Shown here: positions 1-6,868 of the stretch, piece by piece
Layout of the letters: each line of letters opens with the position of its first letter
How positions within the stretch are numbered: the stretch's first letter is position 1
DNA from: UBA2144 sp964506185
Lineage (GTDB): Bacteria > Patescibacteriota > Gracilibacteria > Peribacterales > Peribacteraceae
Assembly: GCA_964506185.1 (NCBI GenBank)
Contig: CAZDKL010000030.1
Coordinates: 1 to 13,132, forward strand
Direction: 5' to 3'
Length of the DNA stretch: 13,132 nucleotides
The notes under the pieces: model-generated
The model's input: only the letters and a program-made list of their open reading frames with translations
Database searches by the model: none
What the model was told of the DNA's origin: nothing
Translations under genes and position numbers: made by a program

Positions 1-290
1 CGGTACCCCTTTGTGGAAGTATCGAGAACTACGGTTGCGCCGCAGATGAACTTGGTAAGATTCTAAAGGGTCATAATGATGGTGCTACTTTTCACGGTCC
101 CCGTATTTGGGATCTTGCTGTCGGCTTTATGATGATCGAAGAAGCAGGCGGAAAAGCTGAGTGGAAACTTGATGATCCCGATGATGTGCGCTCAGCCGTA
201 CGTGGTTGTACTTCGACTGAACCTATTTTTGAAGAACTAAGGAATTTTACTTTTGAAACTACTGCATCATTAACTCTCAGGACAGATTGA
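1..290 (+). CDS. Inositol monophosphatase family protein, 3' end only
   Basis: The gene enters from outside the window; the frame starting at base 3 is open until TGA at 288-290. The visible 95 residues contain WDLAVGFMMIEEAGGK, matching the second signature of the inositol monophosphatase / CysQ / FBPase superfamily (WDxAAGxxxxxEAGG), in which the Asp after Trp binds a catalytic metal. The preceding stretch GSIENYGCAADELGKI aligns with the family's GSAA...A.G segment. Family members remove phosphate from inositol phosphates, 3'-phosphoadenosine 5'-phosphate or sugar phosphates in a Mg2+-dependent way; the substrate cannot be told from this fragment. The tail after EAGG is longer and more acidic than I expect, so a specialised subfamily is possible. 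Its stop codon lies inside the -35 box of the next gene. Confidence 0.82.
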   Translation, partial: VPLCGSIENYGCAADELGKILKGHNDGATFHGPRIWDLAVGFMMIEEAGGKAEWKLDDPDDVRSAVRGCTSTEPIFEELRNFTFETTASLTLRTD

Positions 291-314
291 CTTGTTTTTT
301 ACTCGTGTGATACT
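287..314 (+). promoter_or_regulatory. Promoter for the AMMECR1-domain lipoprotein
   Basis: TTGACT (287-292) and GATACT (309-314) are separated by 16 bases, with a TG one base before the -10 (306-307). The -35 overlaps the upstream gene's TGA. The -10 ends 10 bases before the ATG at 325, so the predicted mRNA leader is only about 2-5 bases. The -10 matches the consensus at four of six positions. Confidence 0.4.
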
Positions 315-324
315 GTCACCACCA

Positions 325-1005
325 ATGCTTAAATATAACATATGTCTTGTAGTAGCTGCTTTGGTGATATCCGGATGCAATCCGACTGCGCAGGTAACAC
401 AAGATAGAATTTCATTCGATAACGAAGAAATACCGATTCTCTCACAAGAAGACAAAGAATATCTTATTAATGTTTCTCAAACTTCTGTTTCCGACTTTTT
501 CAATGGGAAAGAAGATGCTGAGCACACTTGGCCAGCAAGTTATGATGGAATCAATAATACTGTATTTGTCGCCTTTCGTATTCAGGGAAAAAAGAAGGGA
601 TCATGGTCTGCGAAGGAGACTAATCTTGCACAGAGTGTTTACTTGGCAACGCAGCGCACCCTCAAAGATAATCGATATGATGGAGCAATTAAGAAAAAGC
701 ATGTACCTGAGCTTAAGATCGAAATATTTATTCTTGGAAAGTCCTATCCATTCAGTAAAAAATATGAACCTGGTATACATGGACTCAGAATTCGAAAAGA
801 TAATAGGAGAGCTACCTTTTATAACGACGTAGTAATAGAAAAAAAATGGACTACAAAATACGCTTTCAAGAGACTTTGCAGAAAAGCAAAGTTACCCGAA
901 AATTGCTATGATGATGAATCAGTTGAGAAATACATCTTTCGCACATTGCATTTTGGGACGACTACCAAGTCACCTGACATCGTAACATTCTACAAAGGCA
1001 GATAA
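325..1005 (+). CDS. Lipoprotein with divergent AMMECR1 domain
   Basis: This 226-residue protein starts with a lipoprotein signal peptide: positive Lys3, hydrophobic core 6-16, lipobox ISGC with the lipidated Cys at 18. ATG at 325 is preferred to the in-frame TTG at 292, which lies within the -35 element and would spoil the signal peptide. From about residue 38 to the C-terminus it follows the AMMECR1 fold pattern: ILSQEDKEYLINVSQTSVSDFF resembles the family's N-terminal helix, NTVFVAFR the first strand, and VPELKIEIFILG, GIHGLRIRKDNRRATFYND and FKRLCRKAKLPENCY the later conserved blocks (xLEVSVLxP, Gx.IxxGxxxaTFLPxV, LCxKAGL). The hallmark LRGCIG after the first strand is missing; KKKGSWSAK stands there. 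AMMECR1 proteins are usually cytoplasmic and often sit beside Memo and radical-SAM proteins; neither is here. An envelope location is inferred from the lipobox. The biochemical role is unknown. Confidence 0.72.
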   Translation: MLKYNICLVVAALVISGCNPTAQVTQDRISFDNEEIPILSQEDKEYLINVSQTSVSDFFNGKEDAEHTWPASYDGINNTVFVAFRIQGKKKGSWSAKETNLAQSVYLATQRTLKDNRYDGAIKKKHVPELKIEIFILGKSYPFSKKYEPGIHGLRIRKDNRRATFYNDVVIEKKWTTKYAFKRLCRKAKLPENCYDDESVEKYIFRTLHFGTTTKSPDIVTFYKGR

Positions 1006-1022
1006 TGTCCATGCTATATAGA

Positions 1023-1601
1023 TTATCTCCCTGAAAAGAGTCCAAACCCCGAGTCCTTAAACAATTGACTGAGCAAATTTATCGGTAACCCGACAACTCC
1101 ATTAAAGTCGCCTTCGCACTTTTCAATTATTTTCTGACCTTCCCCTTCTATCTGAAATGAGCCAGAACGGTTCTCCCAAAGCCCTGTATTAATCCACCAA
1201 TCCAGATCTTCATCGGTAAGAGTTCTGAAGTGAACATGGGAAGTAGATATATCCTCATGTTTATTAGACTGAGGACTAATCAAACTGATCGCTGAGTGTA
1301 CCTGTGACACTCCCCCGCTCTGTTCCCTGAGCATTTCTCGAGCATGAGATTCATCAGAAGGCTTCTCAAGTAAATTTCCTTTTTGTGAAACAACCAAGGT
1401 ATCGCTTCCAATTACCCAAGCTTCAGAATATTTTCGTGCAACATCCTCAGCCTTAAGCCTTGCAAGAACTTTTGCTCTTTCAATCGGATTATCCAAAATT
1501 ATCTCAGCTTCATTAATCGAACTTGGAATAACTTCAAACTCAACTCCTAACTCTTTTAATAGACGCTGACGTTGAGGACTTGAGGATGCAAGAATAAGCA
1601 T
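1023..1601 (-). CDS. maf: Maf family nucleoside triphosphate pyrophosphatase
   Basis: A 192-residue protein, the usual Maf length (about 190-200). Maf enzymes hydrolyse dTTP/UTP or modified nucleotides to the monophosphate plus pyrophosphate, a house-cleaning role historically linked to septum inhibition. Visible motifs: the N-terminal loop ASSSPQRQRLL (residues 5-15), GSDTLV with catalytic Asp67, LLEKP with Lys80, and the C-terminal block ENRSGSFQIEGEGQ followed by GVVGLPI (168-174). In the usual DKAGAYGIQG block, the Lys-Ala-Gly is here Arg-Ser-Gly, a conservative change that may affect substrate choice (dTTP versus pppN subtype not assigned). It is last in the leftward gene series, 64 bases after the exported protein, and stops 17 bases from the convergent AMMECR1 gene. 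No strong promoter or Shine-Dalgarno precedes it; AGGG just before ATG is weak. Confidence 0.92.
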   Translation of the reverse strand: MLILASSSPQRQRLLKELGVEFEVIPSSINEAEIILDNPIERAKVLARLKAEDVARKYSEAWVIGSDTLVVSQKGNLLEKPSDESHAREMLREQSGGVSQVHSAISLISPQSNKHEDISTSHVHFRTLTDEDLDWWINTGLWENRSGSFQIEGEGQKIIEKCEGDFNGVVGLPINLLSQLFKDSGFGLFSGR

Positions 1602-1636
1602 ACCCTGAGATTACCAATTACTGCGCTACTACGCTA

Positions 1637-1659
1637 CTTGTCCTGAGTTCATCGAAGGG
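1637..1659. repeat. REP-like dispersed palindromic repeat
   Basis: The gap between maf and its upstream neighbour carries CTTGTCCTGAGTTCATCGAA followed by GGG. It resembles a short repeat (CCCTTCGAxxxxCTCAGGACA on the other strand) that I recall from intergenic regions of many bacterial genomes. The flanks contain repeated GCGCT/ACGCTACT tracts. Only one copy is in the window, so the repeat status rests on recognition. Confidence 0.4.
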
Positions 1660-1665
1660 CTGCGC

Positions 1666-2364
1666 TTATTTAATATAAGGCGTTGGTCTTCCCGGACTCG
1701 TGCTCTCTTTTCTATTCGACCTGTCCTTAGCCTGTCTTAGCATCTCCATCCTCAATTTCATTGTAGGCGCAGCCGATTTCTTGTCGCGATTCACCCATTG
1801 CCAGGGATTAAGCAGCCCTCGCCTGGACTGAGTTGTAGGATTCTTTGTGACTGACTTACAAAGTTCAAAGAAGCCGGCAAGTCCATAGTTTGCAAGAGTG
1901 CTTGGACAATTGTTTGCCCTTTGGTATCTGCGAAGCAGATGCCTCTCTTTCTCGCCAAGATCCTCGACCTGCAAACTGCTGACCCCCTTTTCTTCAGCTG
2001 AACCATGTACTTCCTCTTTTGGCTGAGCAGGAATCTGTTCATTTCGCAAATAGAACAAAATGGATTGATAATCATTAACTTCCGGAGGAGTTAGCCCTTC
2101 CTCACCGTCTCTGATGCGGTATTGATACAGCTTCATAGCCTCCCAATATTCCCTCTGTTGCTTTCTCTGCATAGCACGGTTCTTTATTGCGCCGGCACGA
2201 TTGGGAATTCTGGATTCCATGTTGCTGATATCGCCAACGGTACCCTCCAGGTCTCCGTTCCTCTGGATAGTTGCCAGAATGTTCATGGCAAGAGGTGCAG
2301 ACATTACTACGATCAGCGATGCTGCGATGGCTCGCCTTCTGGTATTGAACTTTATTTTTTTCAT
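1666..2364 (-). CDS. Exported or membrane-anchored protein of unknown function
   Basis: I do not recognise this 232-residue protein. ATG at 2364 is chosen because the upstream in-frame TTG at 2418 forms part of a -35 box, so it would not be transcribed. The N-terminus MKKIKFNTRRRAIAASLIVV is a positive patch plus hydrophobic segment (about 12-30), either a signal peptide or a membrane anchor. The rest is hydrophilic, with many Arg, Gln and Glu, and two Cys about 14 residues apart (NNCPSTLANYGLAGFFELCK) that could form a disulfide outside the membrane. The C-terminal 55 residues are basic and Ser/Pro rich, probably disordered. It lies between trpS and maf on the same strand, but has its own promoter. 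No repeats or enzyme motifs are visible. Confidence 0.72.
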   Translation of the reverse strand: MKKIKFNTRRRAIAASLIVVMSAPLAMNILATIQRNGDLEGTVGDISNMESRIPNRAGAIKNRAMQRKQQREYWEAMKLYQYRIRDGEEGLTPPEVNDYQSILFYLRNEQIPAQPKEEVHGSAEEKGVSSLQVEDLGEKERHLLRRYQRANNCPSTLANYGLAGFFELCKSVTKNPTTQSRRGLLNPWQWVNRDKKSAAPTMKLRMEMLRQAKDRSNRKESTSPGRPTPYIK

Positions 2365-2389
2365 GAGTTTGTTTGTTATGAATCTGATT

Positions 2390-2418
2390 ATTATAGCAAA
2401 ATTTCGCCTTTTATTCAA
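2390..2418 (-). promoter_or_regulatory. Promoter for the exported protein at 2364
   Basis: On the minus strand TTGAAT (2418-2413), 17 bases, TATAAT (2395-2390), with TGC directly before the -10 (extended -10). It is one of the best promoter matches in the window. The predicted start is near 2383, giving a leader of about 19 bases with no Shine-Dalgarno. It sets the gene start at 2364. Confidence 0.62.
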
Positions 2419-2444
2419 TTTCCATTAGGTCTCAATTTTTAGCT

Positions 2445-3398
2445 TTATAGTCCAATAGCAGGCCTCACCCTTTCCATTGTTGATCCAGCCACTTTGCCGG
2501 CTCTCTCCTTGCCCGATTCAAGCACTTCTTTGACCTTCTTATCCGTGAGTTTCTCTCTTTTTTCGCGCATGGGCTTGAAGTAATCCATCAGATCTTCAAG
2601 CAGCCTCTTTTTAGCGTCTCCATAAGGAATGCCATTCTTATATTCATCAGCCAATTTGCCTGCGTCAGATTCGGAAAGTATAAGTTTGTGTGTTGCAAAT
2701 ATCGCTGATTTCTCAGGATCCTTGGGATCATTCGCTCCGGCTGAATCTGTGACCATACCCATGACTGCTTTTTTAATAACTTTTTCATCCCCAAATATGG
2801 GAATTGTATTTCCGTAACTCTTACTCATTTTTCTTCCATCCGTTCCGGGGACAACTGCAACCTCTTCTCTGATCTTTGTTTGGGGAAGCTTAAGAAGATC
2901 TTTGCCGTACCTCTGATTGAATTTCTCTGCGATATCCCTGGTCATCTCTATATGTTGTTGCTGGTCCTTTCCGGTTGGAACGAAGTCCGCATCATAAATA
3001 ACAATATCGGCAGCTTGTAATACAGGGTATGTAAACAAGCCAATGCTGGCGTCTATCCCCTGCTCAACTTTATCTTTGTAACTAACTGCGCGTTCCAGCA
3101 AACTCTTGGGGGCCACGCATCCCAAAATCCAGGCAAGCTCCGTGTGCTCCGGAATGTCTGACTGAACAAACAGCACTCCTTTATCCGTATCAAATCCGCA
3201 GGCAAGAAAATCTTTCGCGACTTCCATTCTATTTTCTATCAACTCTTTGGGGTTATGGACTGATGTGAGCGCATGCATGTCTGCAATCATCAGAAATATT
3301 TCCCCTTCGCTTTGGAGCTCGATGTTCGGCTGAAAGTATCCGAAGTAGTTTCCTATATGAACTTGGCCCGATGGCTGGATACCGGAGAGGACTCGCAT
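2445..3398 (-). CDS. trpS: Tryptophan--tRNA ligase (TrpRS)
   Basis: A 317-residue class Ic aminoacyl-tRNA synthetase that activates tryptophan with ATP and charges tRNA-Trp in the cytoplasm. Signatures are complete: HIGN (residues 14-17) within IQPSGQVHIGNYFG, YPVLQAADIVIYDAD (124-138) of the tryptophan pocket, GKDQQQHIEMTRDIA (143-157), and KMSKS (190-194) in GRKMSKSYGN. Length is slightly under the usual 325-335. The C-terminal region (about 265-317) is Lys/Glu rich, ending GSTMERVRPAIGL in place of the usual ARxxL...VR..GL tail. ATG at 3398 fits the family's N-terminus. It is downstream of the pseudouridine synthase gene but separated by 228 bases of hairpins and G-rich sequence, so it probably has its own promoter; only a poor TAAGAT box is visible about 10 bases before the start. 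Confidence 0.96.
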   Translation of the reverse strand: MRVLSGIQPSGQVHIGNYFGYFQPNIELQSEGEIFLMIADMHALTSVHNPKELIENRMEVAKDFLACGFDTDKGVLFVQSDIPEHTELAWILGCVAPKSLLERAVSYKDKVEQGIDASIGLFTYPVLQAADIVIYDADFVPTGKDQQQHIEMTRDIAEKFNQRYGKDLLKLPQTKIREEVAVVPGTDGRKMSKSYGNTIPIFGDEKVIKKAVMGMVTDSAGANDPKDPEKSAIFATHKLILSESDAGKLADEYKNGIPYGDAKKRLLEDLMDYFKPMREKREKLTDKKVKEVLESGKERAGKVAGSTMERVRPAIGL

Positions 3399-3456
3399 GG
3401 GGGTATCTTATCGTTTGAGCGGAGGTTATGAAAGGGCTTTGACATGTTAAGAGATG

Positions 3457-3500
3457 CACCCTCCCCCCTGGGGTGGGGAAAGCTAAGGGTGGCGGGGCGG
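3457..3500. repeat. C/G-run palindrome with G-quadruplex potential
   Basis: Just upstream of trpS, CACCCT (3457-3462) can pair with AGGGTG (3486-3491), and a run of six C (3463-3468) can pair with either GGGG (3470-3473) or GGGG (3475-3478). Four G tracts (3470-3473, 3475-3478, 3487-3489, 3494-3497) with loops of 1, 8 and 4 bases could form a relaxed G-quadruplex on the plus strand. The composition is unlike the surrounding DNA, and it looks like a mobile REP-type palindrome. Confidence 0.4.
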
Positions 3501-3548
3501 TAGTTATATATATGGTGACCACTAAAAAACCCGAGTCAATACCATCTC

Positions 3549-3586
3549 AAAAAAATCTTTTGCTGACTTCTACTTTTCAGCGTCAG
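3549..3586 (-). terminator. Possible weak terminator after the pseudouridine synthase gene
   Basis: On the minus strand CTGAC (3586-3582) can pair with GTCAG (3567-3563), and an overlapping GCTGA/TCAGC pairing is possible; a run of seven T follows at 3555-3549, six bases past the stem. The stem is short and the T run is displaced, so this is a weak call. Confidence 0.25.
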
Positions 3587-3601
3587 TAAGCTTCATAAGA
3601 C

Positions 3602-3621
3602 GTTCCGCATCAAAGCGGAAC
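3602..3621 (-). terminator. Hairpin immediately after the pseudouridine synthase stop
   Basis: GTTCCGC (3602-3608) and GCGGAAC (3615-3621) form a perfect 7-bp stem with a 6-base loop, 5 bases beyond the minus-strand gene end at 3627. There is no T run after it, so it may protect the mRNA 3' end or act with the weaker terminator further downstream. Confidence 0.45.
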
Positions 3622-3626
3622 AGTAT

Positions 3627-4253
3627 CTATACAACATTCTGCAAAAAACTATCAAAAGCGTGTGGAAACTTAGCCTCAATCTTAAGCCTCTCCCCCGTCA
3701 CCGGATGCTCCATCTCGATTCTTTGAGCATGCAAAAAGAAGTTTTTTAGGCGCAACTTCTTCGAAAATTTCTTGTATAGCTTCTCGCCTCCATAAACCTG
3801 ATCCAAAACCAATGGATGTCCAATACCTGCGAAGTGTTTTCTGATTTGATGGTGCCTGCCTGTCTCAATCTCAGCCTCGACGTAACTAAATTCTTTGAAT
3901 TTCATTAAAACTTTGTAATCGGTTCTCGCTTCGACTTCGCCTGACCCGCGCGCAGGCAACTTTTTGTTAATAACACCGCGTTGATTTTTAATTCGTCCGG
4001 CAACAATCGTTCTATAAGTTTTCTTCGCCCTTATTAGTTCAGTATCTTTTGATTTTCCAAACACCACTACACCGGAAGTTTCAAAATCCAGCCGATGCAG
4101 GACCTTAAGTCCCGGATAATCCTTCTTTAGGTAATCGAAAAGCGGAAGCTTTTGTACTTTTCCACGCCCTTTAACAACCAGCTCGCAACTAAGCTTGTTT
4201 ATAGCCAGAAGATGATCATCTTCGTATAAAATTCTCTTTGAATAGACTGACAT
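3627..4253 (-). CDS. RluA-family RNA pseudouridine synthase
   Basis: A 208-residue member of the RluA family, which converts uridine to pseudouridine in 23S rRNA or tRNA. The catalytic block is VLHRLDFETSGVVVFGKS with HRLD at 53-56 and catalytic Asp56. Later motifs fit: YRTIVAGR, EIETGRHHQIRKHFAGIGHP (the RxHQIRxH region), and FFLHAQRIEMEHPVTGE. There is no N-terminal S4 domain, so it is a short form like RluA or TruC; the target base cannot be read from sequence. ATG at 4253 is preceded in frame by TAA, which fixes the start. A strong GGAGGAG lies 20 bases upstream, too far for this ATG but properly spaced for an ATG-TAA start-stop pair. TAATAT (4265-4260) might instead be a -10 for a leaderless message. 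It is divergent from the ZIP gene. Confidence 0.92.
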   Translation of the reverse strand: MSVYSKRILYEDDHLLAINKLSCELVVKGRGKVQKLPLFDYLKKDYPGLKVLHRLDFETSGVVVFGKSKDTELIRAKKTYRTIVAGRIKNQRGVINKKLPARGSGEVEARTDYKVLMKFKEFSYVEAEIETGRHHQIRKHFAGIGHPLVLDQVYGGEKLYKKFSKKLRLKNFFLHAQRIEMEHPVTGERLKIEAKFPHAFDSFLQNVV

Positions 4254-4275
4254 AAGTACATATTACATGTATTCT
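4247..4275 (+). promoter_or_regulatory. Promoter for the ZIP transporter
   Basis: CTGACA (4247-4252), 17 bases, TATTCT (4270-4275). The -10 ends 11 bases before ATG at 4287, so the predicted leader is about 3-5 bases. The -35 overlaps the first codons of the divergent pseudouridine synthase gene, so the two promoters must share about 35 bases. Confidence 0.42.
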
Positions 4276-4286
4276 CCTCCGGAATT

Positions 4287-5093
4287 ATGAATTTGTTCGC
4301 ATATATTTTTGGCTCAATACTCTTAGTCAGCCTGATTTCCCTCGCAGGAATACTGCTTCTTTCTATCAGCAAAAAAGCCACGAACAAAATACTGCTTTAC
4401 CTTGTTAGCTTCTCCACCGGAGCACTTCTTAGTACCGTCTTTTTGCACTTCTTTCCGGAAATTATCAAAATTGAACCGTATCCCATACGCGCATCATGGC
4501 TTCTGTTGGGAAGCATACTCTTCTCTTTTGTAATGGAGCGCTTCATTCATTGGAGACACTGCCATGCAGTGGATGATGAATGCCACATTCATCCGGTCGG
4601 ACCGATGATGCTCATGGGCGATGCTATTCACAACATTCTTGATGGAGTTTTAATCGCCGCAAGTTATCTGATTAGCATCCCGCTTGGAATCGCAACAACT
4701 CTTGCAGTCATGTTCCATGAAATTCCACAGGAAATCGGAGACTTCGCAGTCCTCCTACACAGCGGATATTCAAGGAAGAAAGCATTGTTATTAAATCTGC
4801 TGACTGCGTTTACTGCTTTTGTCGGAGCTCTGATTGTTCTCTGGATAAACGTAACAATTGACGGCATCGCCACTTACCTCTTGCCTATCGCTGCAGGAAA
4901 CTTCCTGTACATTGCAACGGCTGACTTGATTCCGGAGCTTCATAAGGAAACTAAATTCAAAAAATCATTCCTTCAATTCATATTCCTGCTTCTGGGGGTT
5001 GGCGTTATGACTTTGCTGGCGCTTGCCGAACCAGGACATGATTCTGTCCATGATAATGGCCATGAAGCAGCACCTGAGGTGCCTTTAACATAA
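4287..5093 (+). CDS. ZIP family divalent metal transporter
   Basis: A 268-residue inner-membrane protein with about eight hydrophobic segments, the usual ZIP size. ZIP carriers import Zn2+, Fe2+ or Mn2+. The two metal-site helices are clear: HNILDG (115-120) in transmembrane 4 and HEIPQE (144-149) in transmembrane 5, with ADLIPELH (212-219) in a later helix matching the family. A His-rich loop between helices 3 and 4 (HWRHCHAVDDECHIH, about 88-102) and a His/Asp-rich C-terminal tail (HDSVHDNGHE, 251-260) are likely metal-sensing or handling elements. The protein resembles ZupT/GufA-like bacterial ZIPs; the metal is not predictable. The ATG at 4287 has only GGA nearby as a Shine-Dalgarno. The small membrane protein gene follows within 27 bases but has its own promoter inside this gene's end. 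Confidence 0.93.
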   Translation: MNLFAYIFGSILLVSLISLAGILLLSISKKATNKILLYLVSFSTGALLSTVFLHFFPEIIKIEPYPIRASWLLLGSILFSFVMERFIHWRHCHAVDDECHIHPVGPMMLMGDAIHNILDGVLIAASYLISIPLGIATTLAVMFHEIPQEIGDFAVLLHSGYSRKKALLLNLLTAFTAFVGALIVLWINVTIDGIATYLLPIAAGNFLYIATADLIPELHKETKFKKSFLQFIFLLLGVGVMTLLALAEPGHDSVHDNGHEAAPEVPLT

Positions 5094-5112
5094 CTAGCAA
5101 ATATGTTATAAT
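5085..5112 (+). promoter_or_regulatory. Promoter for the small membrane protein
   Basis: TTAACA (5085-5090), 16 bases, TATAAT (5107-5112). The -35 lies in the last codons of the ZIP gene. The -10 ends 7 bases before the GTG at 5120, so the expected transcription start falls on or beside the start codon. Confidence 0.5.
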
Positions 5113-5119
5113 ATACGTA

Positions 5120-5323
5120 GTGGGAATCGAAAACACACCAGCATTAGGAGCAACAAAAGAATCAGTTACTCTGGCTACAAAAGCAAAGCTTGGAGCATTA
5201 AGTGCGGCAATTGTTCCTGCTGCCTTGCTTGTCGGCGGGCTTTATCTTGGATTTCAGGGAGCAAAAATGGTTTGCGGACAGAAACCTAATCTTCCGTTTA
5301 TGAAGAAAGATAAGATTGGTTAA
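5120..5323 (+). CDS. Small single-helix membrane protein, predicted leaderless GTG start
   Basis: A 67-residue protein with no family I recognise. A polar, Thr/Ala-rich N-terminus (1-24) precedes one hydrophobic helix (about 26-46, GALSAAIVPAALLVGGLYLG), followed by a short positive tail PFMKKDKIG. A Cys at 52 lies just past the helix. The positive tail suggests a cytoplasmic C-terminus. The GTG at 5120 is the only candidate start upstream of the hydrophobic segment; it has no Shine-Dalgarno and sits at the expected transcription start. It directly follows the ZIP gene and might be an accessory small protein of that transporter, but only proximity supports this. Its stop is 44 bases from the convergent 496-aa gene. 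Confidence 0.62.
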   Translation: MGIENTPALGATKESVTLATKAKLGALSAAIVPAALLVGGLYLGFQGAKMVCGQKPNLPFMKKDKIG

Positions 5324-5367
5324 AGCTGGTGGAGATGCCGTGGAAATCCAGATGGATAATTCTTCTA

Positions 5368-6858
5368 CTATTGAGATTGAATTCTTTGAAGCTCTGTTGA
5401 AAGCTCGCTTAATTTTCTTACAGGTTCATATTCATTCGTACTACCTGACTCATGGACTACAATAACCGAATTATTATCGTCACGTCTGTCATCTTTTGTA
5501 TATATGTAAAACCCTCTACCATCATCTAGCTCCACTTCTCTAATTGAATGCCCAGCCTTATTTGATAATTTATTAACGATGGTAATTGCTTCCGGCTTAA
5601 TGCCAATTTCTTCGCAAAGCATTTCAAGCGAAATTGGTTTCACACTTTGTTCCAATTCATGAATAATCAATCCTCTTTGGCGTACGTGTGATTCTACAAG
5701 GCTGTTTGCAGTTGTAGCAGTAACAGTTACCGCCTCGCTGTCGTTACATAAGAACTCAGTTTTTTCTTGGTCATCCAAAAAGAGTGTGCGTATTTTGTCC
5801 AGATCCTGTTCAGGCCAAACCTTAATAATTCTAATAGAACCTCCTTCTTGTAGTGCATCTACAGATTTTATATCTGGTGAAAATCTTTTTATAATTCTTT
5901 CAAGAAAATTATGACCATGTAAACCATGTTTTCTTGAATATCCGGCCAAAGTCCAATGCATAGATCCAAATTCTGATTCTGGGGTATCGATTATCACACT
6001 ACCTTCTTGATTAATATGTAAAAGATTTTCATCAGGTGTAGGATTTTCAAAAGGATTGGCTTCATTTGTAGCCTTTACTCGCATTAAATCATAAGCGCCA
6101 CAATCAGATGTCCTTCTTTTATATTGAATTTCTGCTTTATATGGATAAGGAAGGATATTATTTTCAGCTAACCATTTACTAACTGCTTTTTTACTAGGCT
6201 CATATGGTGAATCTCCTTGTAAAAAACGCTGAATATATACGATAGTTACCAATTCTACTCTCTGATTTTGTATTTCCACATTTAGTACTTCATATGGACC
6301 ATCGAAATGCAATACTTCACCATCGAGCTCTGGACGTTCATCCACTGGGCCCAATAGTTTCATTTCATCCGTACGTGCACAAAATCTTCTTCGCAGTTCC
6401 GTTCGTAAACGCTCAATGTAAGCAGTTTTACCTACGTCGACTTGTTCAGTTTCACAATCTGTTTCGGCACAATGTCTAAATGCTTGATTAATAGCGCTAC
6501 GGACACTTTTGGTCCCAGTTGTTACTTGGTCGGAGATTACGCCTTCTGCACGCAGTTTATCAAATTGTTGAAATGCTAAATCTCGATCCTCTTTGCGATC
6601 AAAAGCTCTTTGAACGAGCTCCTGATTATCATCATCGGCGTTAGTTGCATTTTCTAGAACATATACAAGGCGATCATATTTAATTTGTTTCCCATCACAC
6701 AATCCAAGTCTTTCCACACCGGTATCAGGATCAGAGATACGACTAATTATTACCCATTTTTTATTACCCCCATTTCTGAAATTGATAACTGCTCCAATAG
6801 CAGGCATTTTCTTTTTTCCTTCAGTAGATTCATCAATTTTCGGAGCGGCATCAGTCAT
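5368..6858 (-). CDS. AT-rich orphan protein, 496 aa, function unknown
   Basis: I do not recognise this protein. It has no signal peptide or membrane helix and is predicted cytoplasmic, acidic overall. The first 17 residues are polar and low in complexity. Residues 18-70 (PAIGAVINFRNGGNKKWVII onward) look like a small beta barrel: short alternating strands with Asp/Gly turns, ending YDRLVYVLEN. Residues 75-140 are helical and charged, including HCAETDC (129-135), a CxxxxC pair. The middle and C-terminal parts are mixed alpha/beta; the last 90 residues (ISLEMLCEEIGIKPEAITIV) may form a small winged-helix-like unit, only a guess. Base composition is AT-rich: 13 of 60 bases are G or C at 5881-5940. 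It lies at the 3' side of tRNA-Val, a usual site for acquired DNA. A good promoter sits right before its ATG. Confidence 0.78.
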   Translation of the reverse strand: MTDAAPKIDESTEGKKKMPAIGAVINFRNGGNKKWVIISRISDPDTGVERLGLCDGKQIKYDRLVYVLENATNADDDNQELVQRAFDRKEDRDLAFQQFDKLRAEGVISDQVTTGTKSVRSAINQAFRHCAETDCETEQVDVGKTAYIERLRTELRRRFCARTDEMKLLGPVDERPELDGEVLHFDGPYEVLNVEIQNQRVELVTIVYIQRFLQGDSPYEPSKKAVSKWLAENNILPYPYKAEIQYKRRTSDCGAYDLMRVKATNEANPFENPTPDENLLHINQEGSVIIDTPESEFGSMHWTLAGYSRKHGLHGHNFLERIIKRFSPDIKSVDALQEGGSIRIIKVWPEQDLDKIRTLFLDDQEKTEFLCNDSEAVTVTATTANSLVESHVRQRGLIIHELEQSVKPISLEMLCEEIGIKPEAITIVNKLSNKAGHSIREVELDDGRGFYIYTKDDRRDDNNSVIVVHESGSTNEYEPVRKLSELSTELQRIQSQ

Positions 6859-6868
6859 ATATAAATAT

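Noticed and set aside
292..324. TTG start for the AMMECR1 lipoprotein
   Set aside because: The TTG lies at the promoter -35 and the extra residues would disrupt the lipoprotein signal peptide that begins at 325.
2365..2418. TTG start at 2418 for the exported protein
   Set aside because: These bases form a -35/-10 pair with ideal 17-base spacing, so they are promoter, not coding.
3253..3522. 89-aa minus-strand ORF overlapping the trpS start
   Set aside because: It overlaps trpS in a wrong frame and translates the G/C-run palindrome; composition is not protein-like.
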